From Blasia pusilla (Eukaryota; Marchantiophyta; Marchantiopsida; Blasiales): 64,000 bases of DNA. Position 1 is the first letter of the stretch. Every line of letters begins with the position of its first letter. Under the pieces are notes generated by a model. That model did no database searches and was not told the DNA's origin. It saw nothing but the letters and a program-made list of their open reading frames with translations. Positions 34,653-44,645 of this stretch are shown here, piece after piece. Location: assembly GCA_050084515.1 (NCBI GenBank), contig CM114271.1, forward strand, positions 37,014,001 to 37,078,000. Direction: 5' to 3'. The translations under genes were made by a program, and so were the position numbers.

Positions 34653-35590
34653 GTACGGTGAAAAAGACGCTAAGGATGCCTACCTGCTGAATCTGTATCC
34701 CATCGCCAACCATGGCAACTGGAGGTCCCAATCTCCTAGGTGACCTCTCTGCAATCCATACTTGCGTAAACCCCTCTTCACCATCTGCACAACTCTCTCC
34801 GCTAATCCATCCGCCTCAGGATGATCTCGCGAAGTTGTGCGGTGGTCGATCAACGCCTATTCACACAAGGCCTGGAACTCACCGTGAAACTCGGTACTCT
34901 GGTCTGTCAACACCTCAGCCGGTGCGCCATAATGACTCAAGACTCGATCTAGGAAGGCATACGCTACTCCATCACTCGCTTTGTCAGGCAATGCAACCAA
35001 CTCGATCCACTTCGAGAAGTGCTCGACCATCACCAACACATAACGACTGTGACGCTCCGTCAAAGGCAAAGGTCCTGCAAAATCCAAACTCCATCTATAC
35101 CCTAAGCCCATGATCGGTAATGGATGCAACTGTGGAGTTGGAGCATTGAACGATGCTCGGACCCGATCACACACCATGCACCTGGCAACAAACTGATGAA
35201 CGTCAGTCTGCATGCCTCGCCACCAATACTGAATCAGGAGCAAGCTGTACGTCCGCTTCATCCCAAAGTGACCCAACTCCTCATGGGCATGCTACACTAG
35301 TCGTGCTCTCTGCGAAGGATGCGACACTACGCGTACTCTACCATCCTCCCAAACCCTCAAAACACGTGTCCCCTCCCAACGAAACAGTCTGGCTCGATGT
35401 AGGATCCGATCCCGCTCTCTAGCACCCACGGTGCTCATAACGCTGCCAGTACGAAGGTACTCCAAGACTACTCCATCATCATGAATATCTCGGCCACCTG
35501 TCGTCTCCTCATTGGCCTTGGGATCCAAGCATTCTCCACTAGATCTCGCCATCGAAGTCTCCACACTCTGGCTCTCCATAGCCAACATGC
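34653..35590 (-). pseudogene. E3 DDE integrase
   Basis: The zinc-binding HHCC part has GHFGMKRTYS and VARCMVCDRV (about 35160-35290). The core has D in WSLDFAGPLPL (about 35080), D in VLTDQSTEF (about 34905) and E in GLAERVVQ (about 34795-34810). This is a standard Ty3/Gypsy integrase, which joins element DNA to the target with a short staggered cut; the 4-bp duplications seen here fit that. The frame is interrupted at the HHCC-linker and before the Glu. Confidence 0.85.
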
Positions 35591-35753
35591 CTAAATAGGC
35601 TGACGCGTGCCATCATGGAATTGACTCCTCATCACTCTTTCCATGCCATCGAGCTCCAGTCGCATCTCGCTGACTCGGGCATGGATTACAACTCAACCCA
35701 TATGCATCTTGGTTGAGCATCCCAGGTCTATGTACCACCTGAAAATCATACTC

Positions 35754-36107
35754 CTACAACAACAAAGCCCATCTCGCAAGCTTCCCTGTAAGCTTGTCGG
35801 ACTCCATCAACCACTTCAGTGGTTGATGATCAGTGATGATGGTAAAGGGGTTGCCAAATAAATAACACCTGAAATCCACGACAGCCCATACTGCAGCCAA
35901 GCACTCACCCTCATACGAGCTGTACTTCACCTCTGCGGCGTTGTTCGAGCGGCTAGCGTAAGCCACCACGAACTCTCTACCCTCATCATCATGTTGGGTG
36001 AGCATCGCTCCAAGCCCCAACATGCTCCAATCTGTGTGCAACTGGAAAGGACGCCCCCTTATCGGTCTCCTCAAGATCGGCGCAGACGTCAACTTGTCCT
36101 TGAGCAA
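35754..36107 (-). CDS. E3 RNase H domain
   Basis: 117 open residues with the RNase H acidic residues in LHTDWSMLG, YEGECLAAVWAV and TIITDHQPLKWLM. It follows the RT connection region (APILRRPI) as in all Ty3/Gypsy pol proteins and degrades the RNA strand during cDNA synthesis. It is a fragment of the polyprotein, not an independent gene. Confidence 0.8.
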   Translation of the reverse strand: MLKDKLTSAPILRRPIRGRPFQLHTDWSMLGLGAMLTQHDDEGREFVVAYASRSNNAAEVKYSSYEGECLAAVWAVVDFRCYLFGNPFTIITDHQPLKWLMESDKLTGKLARWALLL

Positions 36108-36937
36108 CTGAAATGCTCGCTCTTGCTCATCCCCCCCAGTGCCACTCGTGATCCACCTTGGTCAGCAAGGTTAGCGGCTTTGCAATCGAACTGAATCCTT
36201 TGACGTATCGCCGATAGAAGTTCACCAATCCCATGAATGCGCGAACACGACTCACATCTATAGGGCGTGGAATGCGTGAGATGGCCTCTACCTTTGTCAG
36301 CTAAACACCAAGGCCCCTTGGATATATCGTATGACCCAAGTACTCAATCTGGTCGTAGAAGAACTTGCACTTGCCTGGATGTAGCTTCAGCCCATGTAAT
36401 TGCAATCGTCGAAACACCTCCTCTAGATGTCGCTCATGCTCCTCAAGAGTGACGCTAAAGACTACGATGTCATCAATATAACACCTAGCAAAATCCAGAC
36501 CAGCCAAGATCCTATCCATGAACCTCTAAAACTCAGCCGGGCCATTCTTTAACCCAAATGGTAAGAACCGCCACTGGTACAAACAATCTTTCCCGTGAGG
36601 ATCGATGCCCCAAAATTCCTTCTTCTGCCTATCCTCCAATCTGATAGGCAGCTGATGGTATCCGGCCCGCAAATCCAATGAACTGAAGACCTTTGCGTGA
36701 CCAATCGCATCAAAGATCTCCTCTTGTTGGTGGGCATGGCATACCTATTGGACTTTGTCTTGCAAAGGCTCGATTGATAGGTCGATAATCCCCACACATC
36801 CGCCTATCCGTCCAGTTGCCATGCACATCCTTCTTGGCGGGCATGTGGTTGAGTGTGAATGCATACTCCCCATCGACATCTCCACTAGTCTGCTCCGACC
36901 AAGTCATGGATCCTACCTCGTATCGAGCCCTCTCCAT
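36108..36937 (-). pseudogene. E3 reverse transcriptase, frameshifted
   Basis: Blocks KKDVHGNWTDRRMCGDYRPI, LRAGYHQL-like, CYIDDIVVFS (catalytic YIDD, about 36464-36480) and LHPGKCKFF are present on the minus strand in three different frames. Frameshifts lie near 36765 and 36550. E1 has the same RT with other lesions, so the ancestral protein can be judged from the two. RT copies the element RNA to DNA. Confidence 0.83.
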
Positions 36938-37039
36938 ATCATGATTGTGGCAAAGGGTTTTGAAGATCGACGTATCACTGACAACTCAATGCGGATCCCC
37001 GGTCCCTTCAAAGATACCCAAATCCTCCATGCTAAATGA

Positions 37040-37490
37040 AGCGGCTACCTATAACTCCTGAGGAACTGATGTATCCGGCCCCGCTCTCCTCATGTCAACT
37101 TAGGGACCATATTTGGCTCCCAAGTCTCCATCGTGACTACGGTAAGACTTTCCGACGAGGGTATCGTGGGTTCAAAAACACTCGGCCGCTCTCCTACAGC
37201 CAACTACAAACTTTCATCTCCTCCACGTGCAGTGCTCGGAACCACGCTCGATGTTGTGGCTATCATCTCCTGGCGTACTTGCAAAACATCCCAACAAGTC
37301 CAAGGGTGTCTCTCCCGATCTCCTCTCTGGTGTAGAACTCCTCGGCTCTCGCCCCCAGCCACTACCTCCACCATCTCGGTAGGCATGGGGCTACCAATTG
37401 CAATTTGTATGTGGTAGTGATCTATGTCGCGATCTCATCATAGACTTAGCCCACTCCCAACAAGAGGATCCATGTCGAGTATTTCAGGTC
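37040..37490 (-). other. E3 linker between DNMT and RT
   Basis: Holds a segment (about 37108-37390) encoding VEVVAGGESRGVLHQRGDRE and WDVLQVRQEM. In E1 the same segment lies upstream of DNMT motif I (6300-6560) and is missing from the linker. No function recognised. Confidence 0.6.
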
Positions 37491-37499
37491 CATCGCTCT

Positions 37500-39768
37500 G
37501 ACCCAAGACATGACGCTTGTCGTTGATACCTCGACATTGCCCTAGCGATCTGCCGTCACTCATGAGGGAAATCCCATCGCTTGCTCTCTCTCGTCGGCGT
37601 TGGGCTCCACCAACCGCTGAACGTGGTCATCCCAAACCAAGCTGGGACTGGCCTCCTTGTATGCATAGGAAGAAGGAAAACTCACAAACATGGGCAAGGC
37701 TACCCGCGGCTTGCCTACCCTGTTGACCACAATCAACGGTGGTCGATCATCGTGCCTCACTACTTGTTATCGACGACATGGATCAAAAATGGAATCCACT
37801 AACAAATGGGAGGGGCCCTTCACTCTCGCATATGCCCTTTGTAACACCGTATGTGTCGCGACCCTCATGACCAAACAAGTGCCAAGCGGAACATCGGAAC
37901 ATTAGCGGGCTCACGCTAAGATGGTTTGCGCGTTGGAGTTGTCTCAAAGAGGAGACAAGAGATGAGACGCGAGCGAGAAGCCGCGTTTCAGATGTGATGG
38001 TCGCGACTCGGAAACCTGGACCAAACGCGGAATGAGACTTGAAAGAAGTCGAGTCTAGGAAGTGGGTTGCCAAAGGAAAGATCCGGACTTGGAACGCCAC
38101 TTGTGTTTGAGAGTTTCCGACTGTATTTATGGCCATAACTTTTAGCGCCAAGATGCATTTTGAGCAAATAAGAGTGCGTTGGAAAGCTTATGGAGAGCCG
38201 GTTCAAACGCACCAAAGATCGCTGCAAACGCATAAGCAGAGACCGAGATACGACCCGAAAACGACTGTAAGTGGAGTCGGGTCGAGGGCCACAATGAAGG
38301 GCCCGAACCTCTTTTCCCAAAGGGGAGGGGTTATTGGAGAACTCCAGAAGTACTAGTAAGGGGGAAGGTCTCCGAGAGTGCTTGGAACCCAAACCCCACT
38401 TTGGGCCATGGGGCGCTCAAGGGCATGGAACGGAACGCGAGTTTGGGCGTTGGGTTGGAGAACCTGCACCAAGTCTATTGAGGCGATTTTAGACATCCCT
38501 CTTGGATTTCACGCCGCGACTCAATTACTTGGGTCTCGGTTCGGAACTCACACGAGGACCGTTGAACAGTTGGGATTGCTAGGCGTGTAAGTGCCGTTTC
38601 AGATCCCTGGACTAACCAGGAAGTCTGTTCCAAGTCTTGAAGGACTTGCCATGTGTTGGGAGCTAGGAATTAAGGAAGGTTGAGCTTGATGAGACGCCGA
38701 GTTGAGGACTCGGTGGGTTGGAACGCCGGTTGGCCAAACCCGACTAACGAGAGTGCGTGTTTGGGTGCAGATCGGCGATGAGTTCGTGACCTACTGAACA
38801 CACGCTTCCGCAACACTAAAGATTGACGTTCAAGGAGAGTAGGGGCGCGACAGTATGGGGCACCAAGTTGGTCCACCATAGACGCGGGCGGTGGGCTCTA
38901 GAACCTACACTCGCCGCATCCAAGAACACTGCTTGGCCGATCTAGGCACGCACCTGATGAGCACTCGTCACCATCCGTGACTTGGAGTCTCCTAAGATTG
39001 GCACATTCTCCGGAATGTAGGCTGGAGATCGAGACTCGTGCTCTTGCAACTGCCGTAAGACCCTCAACATCTCCCAAAACAACAAGGACCGAGTGTCAGC
39101 CAACCCGCTGCCTCGTCTAGCACTCGATTGGCCTTGACATGGCCAACCGGCAATGACCAAATCAATGGTCCCTTCCTGCTCTAAGTCATGCGCCCCCAAC
39201 AACGAAATATCCCTCTGTAGGGAACTCTGGTACCCTGTACCGCGGACGTAGACAATAAGTCGGGAAAACGAGGGGCGAATCGCTGCGCCACATGTCATAG
39301 TGAGACGCGCCTCGCAACATCATCACTCTCCACATACAGGTACTGTTGCACTCGCACTCCTACCTGCAAAACAGCAGCTAACCCGGTGCTAATCCCTCCA
39401 AAGAGATCTAACACTCGAATACCCTCCTCTGGGATACACCACAAAATGGGTGTGGTATCCAAGGGTGTCATCGTTGCACTCCCTGCTACCTCGTTTTCTT
39501 CAGACCCATCACGCTCCGGTGCAAACGCCTTGCTCCACACGGTCTGCACGTGCTCATCTGCCAATCGTCGAAGCTCCTTAGTCGAGCCCCACAATGGCAC
39601 CTCTCCTCCACGGAATGATGCGGCTACCATAACACTCCTCTCCATAGAAATGTCAGGAATGGGAGTATCCTCTGCATGGACATGTCCCTCAATCAAATCA
39701 CTAGGCCAAGTGATGGCACTGCTAAATGCTACTAAGGTCGCCACCTCTCTTGGCCGTCGCTCGATCAC
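37500..39768 (-). pseudogene. E3 DNMT3/DRM-like cytosine-5 methyltransferase, interrupted
   Basis: Minus-strand motifs in order: I VLDLFGGISTGLAAV (about 39391-39430); IV GWPCQGQS with the catalytic Cys (about 39130-39150); VI PENVP (about 39000); VIII HRPRLWW (about 38875-38890); a target-recognition part; IX ERAMGFP-type (here EQAMGFPS, about 37560-37580); then motif X. The family transfers methyl from S-adenosylmethionine to C5 of cytosine. The LFGG(I) and GFP...LG spacing fits DNMT3/DRM rather than DNMT1/CMT. A 1,000-bp solo LTR (37853-38852) splits the target-recognition part, and a stop or frameshift lies near 39297, so it is inactive. Confidence 0.83.
37853..38852. mobile_element. Solo LTR, 1,000 bp, inside E3 DNMT
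   Basis: Ends TGTCGCGACC and GGGGCGCGACA form inverted termini with TG...CA. The 5-bp target duplication GTATG lies at 37848-37852 and 38853-38857. Alignment with E1 (about 6070-6110) shows that the host sequence is continuous without it. No coding content, so a solo LTR of an unrelated LTR element is the simplest reading. It postdates E3. Confidence 0.85.
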
Positions 39769-39849
39769 TGCACCTATGAATCGAATGGGTAATGAGCTAA
39801 GGCGCCCATCACGTGACTGCCATCCTGGTCTGTAGGACGCTGACTCCTC

Positions 39850-40623
39850 CTAGTAATCCAGGGAAAACCCCATCGAGTATAACACTGCTCCACCAACCAA
39901 GACGTCGTAGGACTCTGCATCAGTCACTATCGCCTTGGCTCGCACCACGGACTCATCTGTAGGATGTCTCGGGCGAATCCTCACCACGACCTCCTGTCGG
40001 GTGATGTACTGTGTGGTACTCGCTCCACCCAAGGATGTCTATATCTGGAATGGACAACGCTCCATATCGGCTCTTGTCAAGCCCAATCCTCTGAATGACG
40101 CTTTCCCCAACATCAGGGGTTGCGCTCGTGAATCCAACAAGACGCGCAGCGGACTAAAAGCTCTACCTCCAAGACTCACCAACTGGAAGACCTCTCCTCG
40201 GTTATCCAACAACACAACACCATCTAGACGCTCTATCGCGGGTCTAGCGGGCATCTCCGCCATCCTAGCAGCCGCAGCCTGCCATGAATCTGACGTAGAC
40301 GGCCCGAGCATCCTCTCCAAGGGCAGGTCTATCACCTCTGAACGTGATGTAGGAATTCCAACTCCGTGCACACATAGTGAAGCAGCCAGCCAAAAAGCCT
40401 TGGCGGGCATACCCCCCAACGTCATAACATCGGAAGCAGAAAATAAAGGAGTGCGGTACAAAATGGTGGCTGCCCCCAACAACGTGCTTGATACATGTCC
40501 CTCATGGGCATCAACAATAGGAGTCGTTGCACTCGCTTCTCCCATTGCCCTCCATGTCTGCACACCAACAACATTGCCAACTCTCCATGAACTTTGATGA
40601 GGACCCATCAATGGGGTCCTCAT
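39850..40623 (-). pseudogene. E3 aspartic protease
   Basis: VLLDSRAQPLMLGKASF aligns exactly with LLDSGAQPLMLGKASF of E1, but the active-site Gly is Arg (about 40130-40145), which should abolish activity. Otherwise the frame is open over most of its length. It lies between gag and DNMT. Confidence 0.78.
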
Positions 40624-41025
40624 CGCTTCGGACGACGTGAAAGATTGAGGAAGCCTAGTTTGTTTTCTGGCTTACCCTCGCTATGGATCCAACTCTGCAG
40701 CTGCTCCACGCATCACAACGGTGGCGGCCTCCATCTGGGCAACCCCGCACATCCAACCAGGATCCTCCATATCTCTAGTTGCTCCATATGATGTCGATGC
40801 CACGGATCCGGCATCGAGTAACCTCAATATCATAGCGGCAATCTGTTCATGTAGGTGCTGTATCTGAGCAGCCATCCCAGCCTCACATCCGATGTCTCCC
40901 TCGGCGCGTCTAGGTGGTGGTACTCTACCTCCTCCACGGCAACTCCACCACCCAATCGGACAGCTCCAGCTCCTCGTCCCCTAACAGGACCACCTGGTGC
41001 ACGATCTCTAGCCCACCCGGACCGG

Positions 41026-42390
41026 CTACTCGCTTTGGTGCCCTCTCTGGCCCTCGGTCCGGACGTAACTCAGGATGTAAACCGAAACACCTTGCACGTG
41101 TATGACCATACTTCTCACAATAGTCACACTGATAACCTCCTGGTGCAGCACCATCTCCTCCTCCATGCTAAGGCACACGTCCGTGACCCTGACGAGTGCA
41201 ATCGCGCTGATGATGGACTCCACCATATGACCAACAAGTAATAGTAGGGGGCTGCTGTTGAGCCGCATATGAAGGCGCAAGTCTCTGTGGCACGGCCTCC
41301 CAGTATTCCCCCTAAGCTCGTGGTGCCACAGTCGACCTATCCCGGAGTCCACGTTCTTTGCCGCGTGTGGTGCGACCAATCGTCGGATCGCTCTCTTGAG
41401 AACCCATGGTGGCTACGCTCTCCTCCGCCATGTTGCGCTCAATGTTCTCGGCGCTCCTAAAAACATCTCTCAATGTAGGGGAGGTGTTCATAAGAAGCAG
41501 CCCCTCCCGCACCCGTGTCCGCAGGGTCCGGTCCAACATCGCGTACCATGACTGGATAGCCTGAGCCTCTGTCACCCCCTGAGTGACGTTGATCAACCAA
41601 CACAAGCGAGTGTTAGCCTCATGCAAACTCTCACAAGGGCGCCTCTGGAAGTCGTGGATGCTCCGCAACTTCTCCGTTTGTACCCCATGGTAGCTCGCCC
41701 TCAACTCAGCAAAGAACTCAACCACAGGGTTGAACCTGGGACCAACCCGACTAGACAGTACAAGTGCTCAAGTGCAAGTGACCCCTCCTAAAATGTCACT
41801 AGTAGAAGAGGAAGTAGCCTCTCATGACTCCTCCTCCTCATCTGGGAATATCTCCGTCCATGACACATAATGTGGGTCATAGTAGAGCCTCCACGCCTCG
41901 ATCTCACGTGCATATCTCTGAGAGAACTCATGGTAATCGTCTATGGGTGCCTCCTCTAAATGCTGGAACATACCGTTCCATGCTATAAATGGGTTGAACT
42001 CTCTAGAGTTCCTTGCCCGTTGGGAGTCGCACCAACTCCTAAACTCTACTATGAAATCGTGCAACTCAATCATACCTACTGCACCTGAAAACCTGCGCGG
42101 TCCTCTACCCCGGTCGTCCATCTCGTACACCCAACTGGTAGGACCACTCACAATGTGTGGCGATATGCTCACAAACTCCTCTACACCCTCCCCCTTGTCT
42201 GATGATGACACAGAAGGAGGTCGAGGTGGTCCCTCACGTGGAGACCCTCGGAACCTCGCGCCACTCCGCGTAAAACCTCTAGAGCTACTCTTAGGTTCAT
42301 CACCTCGCCTCTCAAAGTGCTGAACAGAAGCTGTGATGACACTCGTGCCCCTCTCACCCAATCACTCTCGCCTTGCGAGTAATCCCTCAA
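41026..42390 (-). pseudogene. E3 gag with zinc knuckle
   Basis: The N-terminal part (41822-42361; FSGAVGMIELHDFIVEF, NPFIAWNGMFQHLEE) and the core (41312-41725; EFFAELRASYHGVQTEKL) match E1 and E2. The CX2CX4HX4C zinc knuckle CDYCEKYGHTRARC lies at about 41075-41130. Stops near 41822 and frame changes break it. Confidence 0.8.
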
Positions 42391-43596
42391 TCACTCATCC
42401 CAAACATGCGGCACTCGATCTACACTCTTCCTCCCCGAGACGTGTAACGTGCTGCAACAAGCGGCGTGGTGCGGAAAATCGACCAGGCTATCATCTCATT
42501 GACAACCTACCCTCAACTCCGGACATCCCTAAACCACATACATAAATGATGTCTATGTCCCCTAAACCACATACATCACAACATAGCTGAACAAATGTCA
42601 ATGAAATCAAAACTCAAACACCATAACAATCAGGAGGTCATCGCGCCAAAATCACGGTGTGATTCAGCGGAACGGTTCATGACAAAAGCTGCGATGGGAC
42701 GGTGGCTCCTCAATCAAAACAAAGCATGTGGTGGCGGCGCCAAGTCGGCGTGGCAAGAATCAACACGCGTCGTGGAAGACCCTCCACTCAACATAGCGGA
42801 AATCAAAATGGCACCAAAGGATGGACAACGCGACGACGCGGTGGCGGCCAAAACAAAGCATGTGGTTGTCGAGAATGATGGCAAGCAAAGGATGGACAAC
42901 GCACGATGAACCGTTGACGGTGACGGTTGACCGTTGATGGTGACGGCCGACCGGTGACGGTGACAGTTGACCATTGATGGTGATGGTTGACCATCGATGG
43001 TGGACCATTGACGGTGAATATGACGGCGATGGCTGCCGCCGGCGTGGTGGCTGGTTTAGGGTTTGAACAATTTAACCATAAAAATCTCCTAGCAATGGCA
43101 GTTTTGCAAGATTGACCATAACTTTTTGCTCGCAACTCCAAATTGCGCACTGCTTTTTGTATAGCGTGCACAGCTTCACGATCTACGACAATGTCAAAAA
43201 ATATTTAGAATTGAACATTTCAGTAAAAATTGACAGGGACTGTCGTAAATCCCAATGTCTCTTTCTCTTACACAAAATTTGGCATCGCTTCCGCGCTGAT
43301 TTCTCCCAACGAAAATGTAAAACCTATAAAAATACAAATCAGCAAGCTACATGGTGCTCCTGAGAGCATTGGCATGGGGCAACCCGCCCCCATAATCAAT
43401 CTCTATCAGAAACTGGGCAGCGCTTCCCTGCGCCACTCTTCCACACGAAAAATCGGCAAATGCAAAAAACAATCAAAGCAGCCCTTGCTCCGGTGAGCAC
43501 TCCCATGAGACGCTGAACGGGGAACACGGTCCCCAACCTGCAAAAATAGTGAGTGACCAGCGAGCTCCCCCATGAAGCTCTATCACTCTCTCTTTG
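42391..43596 (-). other. E3 5' leader
   Basis: Long non-coding leader between a1 and gag. The degenerate minisatellite on GTTGACGGTGACGG at about 42905-43035 and the following TTTAGGGTTTGAAC hairpin region are shared with E1. No common tRNA primer site directly after a1 (CAAAGAGAGAGTG). Confidence 0.65.
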
Positions 43597-44112
43597 TAAA
43601 GTAAGATCCAATCTCTCTCACAACACCATAGTTCTCACATGTGTGCACTCTCACATGTCTCTCTCAATGTCAAACCAAATCCACTCTCCTAATCAGAGGC
43701 TTGGGTTACACACACAAGGCAAGCAAGACCATAGCTCTGCCGCCTCATGCTAAGAGGTTCAACAAAGAGAGAATGAGCTCTCAAGCTCTCTCTCTTGGAG
43801 GTATACCCCCTTCCCTCTCCCAAGCCCTCTCAACGGTAACCTATGCTCGCAGGTCACCTCCTTGGCTCTTGACCTGTTGTAACGGGTCAAGGGCCACTTC
43901 CCAAGTGGAAAGTCAACTATTCCCAATATGGAAAGTTACCCGAAATAGTAAGTTTCTCTATATGGCTTCAAATGAGCCGAAACGAAGGGGAAACCTGCTC
44001 TCTCAGGTTTCGCAGGGCCTCAACATGTCATCCTCGACCTCCTAGGCCTGTCCTCCACTACTCGTGCAGACGCTTTGCTAGATCCCACCGATCTATCCTG
44101 ATAGTCGTGACA
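43597..44112 (-). repeat. E3 terminal repeat a1 (true 5' end of E3)
   Basis: 516 bp beginning TGTCACGACTATC at 44112 on the minus strand. The flank ATTT (44113-44116) matches 33101-33104. No b repeat precedes or follows it. Confidence 0.87.
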
Positions 44113-44645
44113 ATTTTGTGCATCTCTAGTTTGGACTCTTCTTTTCTATATCCACCTTGTTTGTATCATCAATCTTTAATCCCTCATTTTATCTACTATT
44201 GTCATCCATCCTTGACTCAAGTGCACCCCTTTGTCTTTTGATATGTTTCTAGTTCCATTAACATAGTATAGCCATATGTCCATCCTTTTATCGGGCTATC
44301 ATTGCATCATTTCTTTTGTCTATCTGTCCATCATATTTGTGAATTTTTTTCAAAATGTTCTGCTAGATCCCACCGATCTATCCTAACAATCGTGACAATT
44401 TTGTGCATCTCTAGTTTGGACTCTTCTTTTCTATATCCACCTTGTTTGTATCATCAATATTTAATCCCTCATTTTATCTACTATTGTCATCCATCCTTGA
44501 CTCAAGTGCACCCCTTTGTCTTTTGATATGTTTCTAGTTCCATTAACATAGTATAGCCATATGTCCATCCTTTTATTGGGCTATCATTGCATCATTTCTT
44601 TTGTCTATCTATCCATCATATTTGTGAATTTTTTTCAATATGTTT
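44076..44645. repeat. Two-copy tandem duplication spanning the E3 tip and flank
   Basis: Units 44076-44360 and 44361-44645, period 285 bp and only a few differences. The first 37 bp of each is the outer tip of repeat a1 and the rest is flank. The second unit therefore carries a stray element tip with its ATTT junction. Confidence 0.85.

Larger units (their letters stand above)
33105..44112 (-). mobile_element. E3: near-complete DNMT-PHD Gypsy element with split direct repeats
   Basis: Minus-strand order from 44112: a1, leader, gag, zinc knuckle, protease, DNMT, RT, RNase H, DDE integrase, PHD, b1, a2, b2. Length is 11,008 bp, of which about 1 kb is a solo LTR inserted in the DNMT. Ends are TGTCAC and GCACAACA. 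The flanking ATTT (33101-33104 and 44113-44116) is the target duplication; one more T could extend it to ATTTT. Frameshifts in RT, a stop in gag, DSR for DSG in protease and the solo LTR make it inactive. It is the best reference for E1 and E2. Confidence 0.88.
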
